Assembly: GCF_905475465.1 (NCBI RefSeq)
Contig: NC_062259.1
Span: 6,396,501 to 6,460,500, forward strand
DNA from: Pieris napi
Lineage: Eukaryota > Arthropoda > Insecta > Lepidoptera > Pieridae
Length of the DNA stretch: 64,000 nt
Direction of reading: 5' to 3'
The notes beneath the pieces were generated by a model. That model was not told the origin of the DNA and did not search any database. It saw only the letters and a list, made by a program, of their open reading frames with translations. Below, one piece after another: positions 47,124 through 62,100 of this stretch. How positions within the stretch are numbered: position 1 is the stretch's first letter; every line of letters begins with the position of its first letter. A program made the translations under genes and the position numbers.

Positions 47124-50100
47124 ATGGGATTAACCCAATTCCTGCTTTGCGCGGCCCTGGGATGCATAGCATTAGCCTTATGCATAAATGGAGAGAAAGA
47201 CAATGCTATTAGTTGTAATAGTACAAATCAAGAATTTGTAGAATATCAGTTCACAACTGATGTTGTGCGAAGTGAGCACATAGTTACATTTACTGGTTAT
47301 TTTTCTAAATTATCTAGAGAAAACTATATTACAGCTGCACTTAAGAATTCAGGAGTAAGTGTTTCTTGCATTGAACTTTGAAATTAATTTAAATTAAGAC
47401 TAGGTCCTCCAATGTTAATATTTTTGGTAATATATGTAAATAACTGCTTTGCGGGCCCTGGGATTAATAGCATTAGCCTTATGCATAGATGGAAAGAAAC
47501 AGACTGCAAATAGTTATAGTAGTACAAATCCAGAATATGTTGACGATCAGTTTACAGCTGATGTTGTGCAAAGTGAGCACATAGTTAAATTTTCTGGTTA
47601 TTTTTCTCAATTATCTAGAGGAAACTTAATTAAAGTTGCTCTTAAGAATTCATGAGTATGAGTTTTTTTCCATTGAACCTTGAAATTAATTTCAATTTAG
47701 ACTACTGAGACTCCAATGTTTATATTTTTTTTATTTGTGTAAATTACTGCTTTATACATAAGTTACACACTCTATAATAATTCATTAACTCTATAATGTA
47801 TGATTTGTTCATTTCAGATAAAAAATTGGACTATCTTGGAGAGAAAAAATGCAGCTATAGAATTCCCTAGTGACTTTGAAGTTATTGTACTTAATGAAGA
47901 TCAAAATCTGGCTATAAAATCACTCGGTGATCACCCTGCCATACGACGAATCACAGCCCAACGACAAGTACAGCGCACTATAAAGTACATCAAAGAGGTA
48001 TTTAATTATATTATATGAACAGACTGACAAAAAACCTGATATATGTGTAACACAAATTGGTTACTTATTTATAAACAGTGATATCAGTAGAAATGTGGTA
48101 AAAAAATCCATTCCTTAGAGATAAATAAGTCTTGCTGACTGGATGTTGTATGTGAGCAACATAATTAAAATGCTTTTCTACCTATTTCCTGATAACAGTG
48201 TAATAGTTAATATTTTAAATTTTAAATATATTATGGCCTGGTGACAAAGTAGTAATTAATAATAAAAGCCTACTATAGATATTATATGTGATATGGTTTC
48301 TGTTATTTCTTCACTCGACTCGACTTCTAAACAAAGTAATTGTTTTATTACAGGATGACTGTGGATCACCAGAATGTCTCTACTCTGGCTGGAGAAGTCA
48401 AAGTATCAAGGGGCAAGCTTTACACTCTCTTAGAAAGTTGCAAGAAGTTAGTACCTTATTTATTATTACAGGGATATTCATTACTATTTAGGCATACAAC
48501 ACAACAGCAATAAATCATGGTGAATAACCAATTGCATACAGATCAAAACTCATTGCCACTACGCCACTGTCTATCATACTATGTGAGAAATTGTATTAAG
48601 CATGATTCTATATAGCAATATAAAACAGCATTCCCTCTATATTGGGAATTTACACTTGCCTGTACACAGGAAAGCAATGTGAATAAACTGGCATCTCTTG
48701 GCATGACAAACACACAGATGATCACCTACTTGCCTATAAAGTTTACTTTATAGGAAAGTAGGGTAGATATTTATATCAATATTATTCTTCCTCTTAGAAT
48801 GATGGCTACTCCTCTCGAAAGCTGTTAAGAACTGTACCACGACAGATAACGTCAGTATTGAAAGCAGATGTGTTGTGGTCCCTCGGTGTAACAGGTAAGT
48901 TCTGGTTTCCTACTTGACTTCAATGTAATTTTCTCATACTTACCATGTCTTCCATGTTTTGTCATAATCTATAGTCAAAAACAGTTATGACTATGAAGTT
49001 ATGGAAACTAAAATTTTAAACCTGCCTTTATTCAACAAAATTAAGTAAGTTTAATAATTTGTTCAGTCACATTCAATTGTTTTTGTAGTGATAAGATAAG
49101 GATATATTATAAATAAGTTAAATTCAAAAAGGTGTTTCCTAGTTAATGCTTGTCTAATTAGTTATACATACATTTTGTAGCTAGCAAATTTTCTCTTGAA
49201 TGTACCACTAGAGATTTAATGTTAGACTCTGAGTAAAGGAGTCTCACACAAATAATAATGTAAAATTAATTGTAGGTGAAGGCATCAAAGTTGCAGTATT
49301 CGATACCGGGCTGTCACGTAATCACCCACATTTTGGTCATATACGTGAACGTACCGATTGGACCGGGGAGAAAACGCTAGATGATGCCTTGGGGCATGGG
49401 ACGTTTGTTGCTGGAGTCATCGCTTCAAGAGCAGACTGCCTTGGATTCGCGCCTGATGCTGAATTGCATATATTTCGCGTTTTTACTGATAACCAGGTTT
49501 TTTTTTTGTTAATTCCATGGGGATCGAACATGCTGAAAAACACAGCCACAACCTCAAATTGAGTAGATATTTCTGGGTACATAACATTGATCGTTAACAA
49601 GTAGGTGAGCAGCCAATTATGCATTGCATACAAATACTATTTAATTATTGTATTACCTGGAATCTAGCTTCGGAAAACCTCTGAAAAAGCTATTCGCACT
49701 AACCACTTTAACAGAGGTGGCTAGAAGTTTACCTACATATCATAATTAAAAACTCTTCAATAGCAAAGATGCTGCTTAAAGTACGTTTTTTATGAGATTT
49801 ACATTGATAAAACTACGCGCCGGACTTTTATACTGCTTTTGTTTTAAAGACAGTGTTAATAAAGTCGATATAAATCATTTTTATAAAAGAATAGAACATA
49901 AAATTATTTTTAAATAACCTTAAAAAAAAATGCTTAAAACTCAATAAATAATAAAAAAAATTAAATTTTCTGTGAAGTATTTAAATTAGCTCCATAAAAA
50001 AAATAGAAAAAACATGTATTTTTATAAAATTTGAAGTATGGAAAATATATTTCTGAAACGCGGTATCGAAGTTTTTCCGATTGTTAGATATATATTAACC

Positions 50101-53100
50101 GAAGGTTGACTACAGAGTAGGGTCCGATATTACACAGTAAGCGGAAATCGTCACGATTCCGTTGTTAGACGATTTGATTTCCTCAATGATTATAAGGGGG
50201 ACCCGTAAGTGTGTCCTCTGAACCTAACTGTGTAGCAGCTTTGACCCGCTCTTTTATTAAAGTAAACGTTTTTATATTGTAATAGTAATTTTATGATGGG
50301 ATTTTTTTTGGGCATAAAAATTCAACATGTAATCGATATATATTAATGTTGTACAACATGTAATCGATATATAAAAATATTGATTTTGGTCTTTTTGTGT
50401 ATACATTGAAATAAAATTTCTTTAACCGTTAATTTATTATATTATTTACACAACTTGATCTGGCGATTGCGTTCCAGCATAGGACTGCTACATCACGTTC
50501 ATAGATACCTTTTTGATATTCTCATTAGGGTCCTTTCAAATATTGCCGTATTAATGCCATCTATTGACGCAAAGCGATTGAAATATTCGCGGGTTTTTTT
50601 TTAAAGCGAATGATTGAGGAGACTTATTTATTAGTAGGACTTATCTTGGATTTAATTAATTGACAACAGGTCTCTTTAACCACTATTTATTTTATCATTT
50701 ACACAATTTGATGAGGCGATTGCGTTCCAGCGTACGACTGCTACGTCACGTTCATAGTCCATACCTTTTTGATATTCTCATTTCTCATTAGGGTCCTTTA
50801 AAATGTTGCCGTATAAACGCCATCTATTGACGTAAAGCGATTTGAAATATTCGCGTGCTTCTTACAAAGTCGGATTTCATTGAGTCCCCTTATTTATTAG
50901 TAAGACTTATCTGGGATTGAATTAATTGCCAACAGGTCTCTTTAACCGCTATTTATTTTATTATTTACACAATTTGATGAGGCGATTGCGTTCCAGCGTA
51001 CGACTGCTACGCCACGTTCATAGATATCTATTTGATATTCTCATAAGGGTCCTTTGTCCGTATAAATGCCATCTATTGACGTAAAGCGATTTCAAATATT
51101 CGCGTGGTTCTTACAGAAAGTCGGATTTGATTGAGTCCCCTTATTTATTCGTTTTTTATAAGTTAATAAAGGAATAGTGTTAAATGTTTAATCTAGGTGC
51201 AACATACTAAAAAAAAATAAAAAATCACCCTGAATGCTTCAAATCCACGATTAAGTCTTCACTGAAAATATATTTCTGAAACGCGCTTACGTTGTGATTC
51301 CGATTGTTAAGTATATATGAACCGAACGATGAATACTAAATAGGGTCCGATTCTACACAGTAAGCGGTTTTCGTCAAGATTCCGTAATTTGTCGATTTGA
51401 GTTTAACTCTCATTATCGGTTGGTCCATAATTGGGCCTTCCAAACATAACTGTGTAGACGCTGTGACCCGCTTTTTGGTTCAGTTTTCTTTTGTCATAAT
51501 AAATCAACAAAGAAAAACACTTTAAACTGTGAAACTAGTGAGTCTCAAAGAAAACTAGTGTAAAATATACTAGTTTTTTTGAGACTTACTTTCATCTACT
51601 TCCAAAACAATAATAAAAGAAAACATGTATAATCATTAATTTAAATCATAGTCAAAATAGTTTGAGCACCAAAAACAAATCAGTAATACAGGTACAGAAC
51701 AGAGATAACATACCGTTGAATAAATCTTTAATTTGTTAAATTTCCATCGGTTATTAAATATCACAAAGAATTAATAATAAAATTATTTTAGGTGTCCTAT
51801 ACATCATGGTTCCTCGATGCATTTAATTATGCAATTATGAAGAAAATTGACGTCCTAAATCTAAGTATAGGTGGACCAGATTTTATGGATCACCCATTTG
51901 TTGATAAAGTATGGGAATTGACTGCAAATAAGGTGAGCTAATAAATCTAGAAGTTCCATTGTATGACGTATACACACACATACATCTTAGTATAACATAT
52001 ATGAAATTGGCGTTTTGTCGTACTGGTCACTTTGACCTCAAATATCTCTTTGTGTAGGAATTCCAAATTCAATTTTTTATTTACTCGAGCATTTGTTTTT
52101 TAAAACCATGATACATTTCATTTTCTGGTTTGATTTTTTTCTTTGCTTCACTCTATTTATAAAATGGAAAACATGAAATTATTTAAAAATTATGAGCGTT
52201 ATTTACGAGTTCGAGTTTCACCGTGACACCAGTGCTGCAGAAATGGTTCGAAGGATTAATGATGTGACATCACAGTGCGTTTTTGGTTCCAACGTTTTAG
52301 TTTTCATACAAAACGCCAATTTCATATGTAAGGCCCTAATATTTTATTAGAAGCTTAAATTTATAAACATTTAGGTTTTGTGACGTTTAAATCAACGCTG
52401 TTTTGAGTAATAAATCTAATTCTTTTGTAAAGATACAACTGTGAAAAGAACTTGCAAATAAAATATTATATTAATTGATAATCAATAACAATAAATCCTA
52501 ACACACAAAAACAGAGAAAAATAATTATCAGATAAATGTATGTTACTTTATAATACATTGATTTAATTTGTTTTATATTTAAATTATTCAAATTAATTAT
52601 CGATATCGCTACACAATACATGCAACTCACCGGTGGTCACGGGAGGTCACTCCTGAAATACAGTTCTCACTACTTCAGGAGCCTGCTATGTAACGTGTTT
52701 ATGGCAACAAAATTATTATTATTAAATAAACTTATCGTTCATCGCTGTCCATAAACTTGCAACTTAGTGAGGTTGCCGGCCTTCAATGTTACGCTCTTTA
52801 CATAACTCTTCCCACATCCGAAATACTTTATGAATTTTTACTGACAGCTGGTGGTTGTTAGTGGTGGCTGGTGGTAGCAGAAAGTGCCTTAAATAGCGCT
52901 TTGATGTGTCGAAGTTATAATGAATTTAAACTGTTAAAACAGGTGATTATGGTATCAGCGATTGGTAATGATGGACCGTTGTATGGTACATTGAATAATC
53001 CAGCTGATCAAATGGATGTTATCGGCGTGGGTGGCATCGGGTTCGATGACCGCATAGCAAAGTTCTCCTCAAGAGGGATGACTACGTGGGAGTTGCCACA

Positions 53101-56100
53101 TGTAAATATTTTTAATATTCAAAGCGGATTTACATTTACCTTCACATGTATGGTTACACTTACAATTTACATTACATACATTTTTATACGTATAATTAAT
53201 CTCTTTGTACCGCCTATTTTTCAAGGACTTTGTAAAATACCTTTTTTAATAAAAAAACTTGAATACAGCTTTTACAGCGTTTATACCAGGAAACAAAATT
53301 TCTAAGTGAGAATATAAAATGAATATAGGAGTCTTTTTCTTTTACCTATCTAATATATTAAACTCTCGTGTCACCATGTTCTTTCCCATACTCCTTCGAA
53401 ACGGCTCCACCGATTCTTATGAAATTTTTTATGCATATTCAGTAAGTCTGAGAATCGGCTACTATCTATCTTTCAAATGCTTAAATGTTAAGGGTGGTCC
53501 GGTCCACCCCTAAATTTTTATTCTTATTTTTTAGATTATTTTTTATTTTTTTAATGATACATACAACCCTTATTTGTAACCCCTCTCCGATCAACCCTTT
53601 ATTATTAAAGTATTTTTTTTTATTGAACCTAAAAAAATGTTTCCTAGAAATAATATACATGGCAAAACGACGTTTGCCGGGTCAGCTAGTATTATTATAA
53701 CCATAAATTGTTAACTTTTACTCACTCACTCACTTTGCTCTGCGACCGAAAATGTATTAGCTACCGAAATTAGAAACTTCCAGCAATTCCTGTCCTATTC
53801 CACTTCCCGTTGACTTCACAATTCCTTTCAGTTGTAGCAGGTCCACCTCTACTCTGTCGATCCAGCAGTACCTGTGGTATACCTTCGTCCCTGCCCGATC
53901 TTAGCTCAAGCGTTCAAGGTGGCCCAGTCAAAGTAGTACATGCGTCTTGTATTTGGCTATAATATTGGCCACTAATTCTTCTATTTTGCCATTCTTTCGA
54001 ATTGTCCATGACCCGTCGTTGACGGTCGACAATGATAGATTGTACTCAAATATCCAATTCCAACACTTACTTTTTTTAATCGGTTGCAACAGTTTCGCAG
54101 GGAGTCTCATAGCCTAGCGGTCTTATTAAGTGGCAGCTAGGTGAGGGGTACCGGGTTCTATTCCCGGTTCGAGGGCAATTTTTAATTTAATTTAAATTTA
54201 TTCTCGGCCTTTGTGAGGGTTGTGCGGTACCGGGCGAGTGCCTATACCGTACATGGAGGACATGGTCGAATTTCTAAGGCAAAATGCACGAATTATAAAA
54301 ATCTTATACTTGACGCTGGCTAATGCACAAACCGTGCCAGAGCCATAAAAAAAAACAGTTTCGCATTTTTAAATCTCATGATATTAATTATTTAATATGG
54401 TTGTATTGTCAGGGTTATGGCCGCGTTAAACCCGACATAGTGACGTATGGGAGTGGAGTCCGTGGGTCTAGCGTGAATGGAGGCTGCCGGTCTCTTAGTG
54501 GTAAGTCCAAGAAAAACTATCGGCTATAAACTATAAAAATGCGAATTGTTTTAATAATAACCCGATGATCTGTTATTTTATTTATTAACACTACACTACA
54601 CATACAGATAAAATATTACACTAAAAATACAAAAACTGCATGACGTACATATGTGTATTAATTCCTTACAAAAACAGAAAAAAATTATAAATAAGTTTGT
54701 TTTGTTAATATTTTCTTGAACCACATATATAATAAAATTATAAATAATTATAATATAATAAATTTAATTAAAATAGAAGTTATCTGTTTTATTAGAGGGG
54801 AATTAATGCTCTGTTGAAAGTGTTAGAATAATTAGTTAATTTGGCTTATGCGAATGAAAATTCCTGTATTGCGAAGTAAACAGTTATACAATTAATGAAA
54901 ACGTATTATTTTATGTATATATAATTTATTTAGGTACCAGTGTTTAGTTTCTAAAATTGCCAAAATATTGATTGTTGCTATGTGTGTAAACAATAACGAA
55001 TAACATAGGAATTATTTATTTAATTTTCTATACCAAATAAATGTATAAAAATTCTAATTTTAATTTGAAGCAATAATAAATAAACTACAATCATGAAGGT
55101 ATAAAACAGAAAAAGTAAATCAAAGTATGAGAGGTGCAATATTCTTTATATAGCTCCTTAATCAGAGCCCAACAGAGCAGAGCACACAACGCATTTTCTG
55201 AAAGGAGGGAAATATAAGATGACTTGGTGCTTTGGGTACCTAGAGGGTACATGACTAATTCCAGCATTTCTTTTATATATACAGTTTAAATTCTATGTAA
55301 CGTGAAACTTTTTAAAAATACACGGCTTTGGTGGTAAGAAAATAAACAGGATTTTTTTACGGAAACAACAGGTACATCAGTAGCATCGCCAGTTGTAGCC
55401 GGTGCAATAGCCTTATTAGCTAGTGGTGTGCCGAGACAGAACCTAACGCCAGCTTCTGTCAAACAAGCCTTGTGCATAACCGCTCGGAGACTGGTAGGGC
55501 CTAACATGTTCGAGCAAGGACACGGGAAATTGGACCTTATTAGCGCCTATCAGGTAATGTGGGAGCTGAAAATTGTCCGTGTCTTAATCGGCCCGAAATA
55601 AATAAAGATAATAGGATTTTTACGGGGTTAAAATCTATGTTTATGACAAAATAAATAAATCTCATATATATTATGGCTGGACCGATTTGGCTTATCTTGA
55701 AATATTTGTGAAAGTTCAGAGAAGGCTTAAACGGAAAACATAAATAGTAAAGAAAAATACAAATAATAAATAAGGTTATTCAATTTTATGTCAGAAATTT
55801 GTATTTCATATCTAAAGTATGTAGTTGGTACTCTTTGGTCTGTTTTAAAAATGTATATTTAGCTTTGACATAAATATATATATGTAGGTGATTCGAAGAT
55901 CTCCGGGTCATCTAGTTATTCATATTCTGACATTTCGGCGTCATCTGTTTTCAATTATTATGTTGAGAGTTAGATAAGCACAAGACAGCCGAATCTCTCT
56001 TTCACTGACAAAAAGTATAAATGAATTTTTAATAATAATGGGTATTAATCAATCTGGCACTGTTTCGGAAAAACACCTTTTGTATGGCAATTAAAGTTTA

Positions 56101-59100
56101 CAATAAATTACCAAAAGAATTAAAACATCTTCCGACCAGTCTTTAAAAAGCGACTTAGTGTATTACTTTTTGAAAAAAATTATTATTCAATAAATGATTA
56201 TTTGCATGAGACACTGTAATTGATATAAATTTAATAAAGTATGATATGTACGATACAGATAATATAGGAATTGACTTTGACTAATAATGTAAAATTCCTT
56301 AAGACAAATTTGCGCGCCATTGTGTGTGGCAGAATATGCGAACGATTTACGATTGTACCACCCTAACATTTTTTTACCATATTCTTGCAATAAATAAATT
56401 ATTATTAAAATAGAAGCGAATGCGAAATACCATCCGTATCATCTCGACGTCCATCGTTCCACAACTGAGCGTTTTAAGACAGTTTTTCTATCACTATGTG
56501 GAATCAGCTGCCCACTGAAGTATTTCCGAATGGATTCGGCTTAGGGTCCTTCAAGAAAAGATCGTAGCAATTCTTAAAAGGCTGCCAACTCACATGCGAG
56601 CCGTCTGGTAATGCCCGTTGGCCCTAGTTTAAAAAAAAAGAAACACTGACTAAAAATGCGTCACTTTAAAACAGTGTAAAGCCCCATCCACACGCTTGAC
56701 AAACAATGGCAAACAGCCAACAGCAAACAGCAAACACGGACGTGTGGATGGGTGTTTGTCGTTGTTTGCCTGTTTGTGTTTGTGTTGGGCAGTGTTCGGC
56801 ATCGGTGTCGGTTTTAGTTGCCAGATCAAAGGATGTTTGGCAAACAGTTTGCTACGTATCCACACGTTTGGCAGCGATCAGTATGCGCGCGAGCTTGCGG
56901 GAGGCGGACGTATTTACTTGCTACACTTTTTCAATTAAAGCCCAAATAATAAAGTCTAAAGCAGTACCATGTACGATTTCTATGTATTTTAATCATCCAC
57001 CATCGTCTTTGCTTTCTTCTTTTTTCTTTCTCTTGCTTTAATTTACGTATAATAAAAATATGTCAACCCGAAAGTAATAGCTGCCACAAGCTCGTCGTCC
57101 GCCATGTTTGCCGATTCGGAATGTTATGAACGTTCGCCAAGCATGTGGATGGCTGTTTGTGTTGGGTGATTGTGGTTGGTGTTTGGGACTTCGTTTGCTG
57201 TTTGCGGTGTTTGTGACAAACAGCCAGCGTGTGGATGCCCCATAAGCTAAATCAAAATCGGTCCAGTAGTTAGATATATATCATATTTACAAGTCAGTGT
57301 AAGGTTTTTAATTACTTTAATTTATATTATGAATAATTCAAATTTAAGTTTCTTCGTGAATACGAGCCTCAAGCTAGTCTCAGTCCGCCATACATTGATC
57401 TAACGGAATGCACGTACATGTGGCCGTATTGCACCCAGCCGTTGTACTACAGTGCTCAGCCAACGATTGTCAATGTCACTATTATAAATGGCCTTGGAGT
57501 AGCTGGAGAGGTGGTAAGGTTAAATTTATTCTTATTAAAAGAATTGGCTAGGGAGCGTTCAAGTATTACGTCACTCATTTTTTGGAGATTATTGACCCCC
57601 CCCCCCTTCATGTAACGTGCCGTAACGTTTTTCTGTACCCAAGTAGGTTTAGTAAAACGTTTCGTGACCACCGAGTGACTTTATATTCTTTATACCTAAA
57701 AGTTACCATTATGTAGTGTAAAAGTACCTACTGGAAAGTCGAAAATAATATTAACAATAACGCGTAATTCAATCTCCGCCCCGCATCGGAACGTTTTACA
57801 AAAGGAAAAAAAAATTCGTTACGTAATACTTGAACGCTCCCTTGAGGTCCTTTACACCAACTGAAAGACATTTTTGGATTCAATAATGTTTATCAAAGCA
57901 AAACAAAACATCTAGATTTACTAAACAATTTCGTTTACCTACTTTTCACTTGTGATGTAAATAAGTAATAACATTATGCACGTAAATAAATTATCCTATA
58001 ACATTTCCTGTTTTCAATATAGACAAGAACTGGAAATAATCTCCGATACTCTTTTGCATGAAAGTTTTATTTTACAAAAATGTTAGGAAGCATTACAATT
58101 GGCTAAATTAATAAATATTATTAGTATTTGTTTCGTGATCATTTGCATTTTCATAGGCAAGTAGGTGGTTAGACTTCTGTGCCTGTAGTAGTCCCCAGGA
58201 TGTTGTACCGAGTGAGTGTTACAAGCACATCGCCAAGTTCGTTGGTGGACGACGGGGTACGACCTCAGGAATGAGAGTCTCGCTACTAGATCATCACTGC
58301 TTTTGAAGAAATATATACGAATATATGTCGTTGAGATTTTTTTTTCTGAAACACACAAATACTTAAATAGACAAACAGATATGTCGTCTGTCGATGTTTT
58401 TCTTATTACAAGCACAGGCGGGATTCGAAGTTAGAACTACCGCAACTTAGGGTCGCTAATCCAGTATAAACCGGTAGTTTAAACCGCACCACTATTCTAA
58501 CTTCTAATCCCGGCTAAACAATAATTGTTACGCTATGAAAAGAATCACCTACATGACTAAACCCATCAATACATTTATTGTTTTCAGAAACTTGTAAAGT
58601 GGCACCCACATTTGCCGAACGGTCTAATATTGTCGGTGTCGGTGGATTATATTGATATCATTTGGCCTTACTCCGGTTGGCTGGCCTTAAGGTTCACTGT
58701 GTTGGAAAGTGGGGCTGATTTTGATGGAATTGTTGAAGTAAGCTCTTATTAGCTCCACCCAGTAGTTCCTGAGATTAGCGATGTCAAGCTGTCAGCTTTA
58801 TAATTGTACCTTATTCATAAAATAGTTAAAGAAAAGAAAATAGTTTTAATATTATAATATTAATTTTGTCCACTACTTTTATATCACTCGACTTTGGCTT
58901 GACATTTTTTATAGTACACCCTGTATGTTATAAATAGTAATAGCTTAATAAAACGTTATTATTCTGCGAATTGTACAATGAGTAAATAAATTTCAGGGAC
59001 ATGTGAACATTACAATTGAAAGTTTTGACGAGTCGTTTCGGCAAAAGACGAGGAATACAACTCTGATGCTACCAGTACGGTATGTTTTCAATTAATTAAA

Positions 59101-62100
59101 CATTTTGATTGTACAGTAAATAAAACATGTAACTATAAAATTTATTAAGCAACAAATATTTCGAAAATAAAATAAACCTTTTTCAATTGCTTGTCTACTA
59201 TGTCGAAATTTAAGTGGTTTTTGACATACAGGGGTCATACGTAGCGGGTTGTTAATATAAATTGTCTCCGTACTGAGACATTGAACATTACGATCTAGCG
59301 TTAGTTAATACTAAGTAATTTAAGTCTAACCTATTTCACTTGAGAATGCGTCCAATAACACTACTTACAGTCTCTATTAAGGAGTCTGTTCTTGTGAATG
59401 AATGCCTTTTTTGGGTTCTTTTGCCCGAGCCTACGGAACGTTTTCAAAAAAGGAAATCTGGAATGGAGTCTTAGTCTCCTTTCTGAATCTTACTCATTGA
59501 GCCTAGACCCCAGCCCGCCTATAATAGCTTATAAAACCTTTTTTCAGTGGGCGTGTTATCCCGGTACCGGTTCGATCGCGTCGTCTCCTATGGGACCAAT
59601 TCCATAGCCTCCGATATCCGGGCGGCTATTTCCCAAGAGACGATTTAAGGGCAAAACACGACCCGCTCGACTGGCACGCCGATCATATACACACAAACTT
59701 TAGAGATATGTATCGAAGACTCCGGGAGCACGGATATTATGTTGAAGTTATGGGTGAGTTAATCATGTTTTTGATTTTCATTGTAGTGCGTGCATAAAGG
59801 ACACGTTGTACAACGGAGCGTTTGTCACTGCCCGTTGCGTGGTTTAATAGTGATTCAGTTTTTTTTATTTTATTGTTCCTCGAAATAACTTCCTATAGGA
59901 GGTTTAACTGTAAACTAGATGGGCACACACATATATAAATAAAAATTAAATGGAAAATATTTTCAATTCCAACTGGAGTATTTTATTCCTTGAACACTGA
60001 GATTTTTATGAAGAAAATATAAAAGAAAATAGAAAAAAAATCTTGGTTGTTTGTAAAGTAGGTTTACGATCGAGATGTTTACGTGATAACGTCTTATTGG
60101 TGATATAAGTTTTTGGGAAGTAAGGAATTAATGAAGATAACAATTTTTTCAAATTTTAAATTACATCTATCGTTTTATTCACACTTTTGATGATAAATTT
60201 CGGGTGTAAAATGACAAGTTTACTTATTCGACTATGATATACATTTTTCTTCATACATTCACGGAATGACTGGCAGCGCTCGAGATGAGACGGGAGATCG
60301 GTCCGTCTCTCTCTCGTTATACCTGCGATCGCGCTCGTGAGGTTTTGGTGTGACACAAGTTTCTGAACATGTCACCCGACTAAAACGATTTTAAAGACGT
60401 TATCACGTCAAAAAGTTGTTTTATTTAATACTTAGGTTTTTATTCTGGAAAAGCGAACAGTCTCTATGGTTCAGCAAAAAGTTCCATATAGTCGTATGTA
60501 GCGACTAAAAAGTTAGGCTTCGTAAAAAAATCATATTAAAGCGAAACGAAGTTTACGGGGGCAGCTAGTTGTAGATAATTATTACCAGTTTATGGATCCT
60601 ACTAGGCGTGGTTTTTAATCGAATCAGACATAACTGGGCTCACGTAATTCGTCGTTGCATGATTTTATAGCCACCACATATCAAACACATTTTTTTAAAA
60701 TTATAGTCAGACCTCAGGTAGGGCGTTCGTTCCAACAATAATCGTTTTATAGTATTGTCTTTGATTAACATAACCTTTACACATTTAAAGAAAAACGCTT
60801 TTTACGTCGGATAAATTTAAAATTATGTCAAATAGTTGTAAATTTATATATATATAATACATAACTTTAATCCGGTAAAAAGCGTTTTTCTTTAAATAAT
60901 CGTTTTAATAAATATCGATTTTTGAGTTTAACACAAGGTTTATATGTTTTAGGTTCTCCCCTCACGTGTGTTAATACGTCGTTGTACGGTGCCCTCATGT
61001 TGGTAGACCCGGAAGACGAATATTTCCCAGAGGAGATGGCGACTCTGAAGAAGGCGGTGGATTCAGGGTTATCGCTCGTTGTATTTGCGGATTGGTATAA
61101 TGCGTCTTTACTACGGCACGTCAAGTTTTACGACGAAAATACGAGGCAATGGTATGTTTGCTATTAGATATTTTTTTTATTTTTTTTTATGGCTCTGGCA
61201 CGATTTGTGTATTAGCCAGCGTCAAGTATAGGATTTTTTATAATTCGTGCTTGTCTTTAGAAATTCGACCGTGTCCTCAATGTACGGTTTAGGCACTCGC
61301 CCGGTACCGCACAACCCGGTATCGCTCCCAAAGGCCGAGAACAAATTTAAATTAAATTAAAACTTGCCCTCGAACCGGGAATCGAACCCGGTACCCCTCA
61401 CCTAGCTGCCACTTAATAAGACCGCTAGGCTATGAGGCCCCTTTTGATAATTTTTATTTCATTTGATTCCAAATTGTTAGAATGTACGTGGCTGTAGTAA
61501 TAAGGAATATTTAGTGAATACAATTTATTTTGATATTTGATTGATACTAACCAAGTACAAAAATTCCTGTTGTGACAAAATGAGAAACGAAATTGATTGT
61601 TGTCCAAGTTTGTGGTAAAGTAGTAGAAGGACCTCTCATGGCAAAATGAGGAACTGAATGGTTTGCGTTCAAGTTTGTGCCAAAGTAGTGAAAATCTCGT
61701 GGCAAAAATTCGAACTAAATTGGTTGCGTTTCAAGTTTGTGCTAAAGTAATGGAAGGACCTCCCGTGGCAAAAAGTGGAACTAAATTGGTTGAGTTCCAA
61801 GTTTGTGCTAAAGTAGTGGAAGGACTTCTCGTGGCAAAAAGTGGAACTAAATTGGTGGTGTTCCAAGTTTGTGCTAAAGCAGTGGAAGGACCTCCCGTGG
61901 CAAAAAGTGGAACTAAATTGGTTGAGTTCCAAGTTTGTGCTAAAGTAGTGGAAGGACTTCTCGTGGCAAAAAGTGGAACTAAATTGGTGGTGTTCCAAGT
62001 TTGTGCTAAAGCAGTGGAAGGACCTCCCGTGGCAAAAAGTGGAACTAAATTGGTTGAGTTCCAAGTTTGTGCTTAAGTAGTGGCTGCGATTAGCATTTCA

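Noticed and set aside
52871..53305. 144-codon frame as an independent gene
   Set aside because: Only 52943-53101 is coding, as S1P exon 7; the rest is intron read-through.
53349..53689. Small host genes suggested by open frames at 53,319-53,700
   Set aside because: The frames run through a Helitron with canonical ends.
54110..54180. tRNA gene (also at 61,370-61,440 and 63,715-63,785)
   Set aside because: A- and B-box-like words are present, but each is followed by a shared SINE body and, for the first pair, an A-rich tail. Cloverleaf pairing is not evident.
56650..57041. Overlapping 70-111-codon frames rich in Val/Cys/Ala
   Set aside because: They arise from TTTGTTTGC-type low-complexity repeats inside a MITE-like element and occur on both strands.
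61663..62076. Repeat protein of 137 residues (and its antisense counterpart)
   Set aside because: Openness follows from a stop-free unit whose length is a multiple of three. No start context, no splice evidence, and it sits inside an S1P intron.
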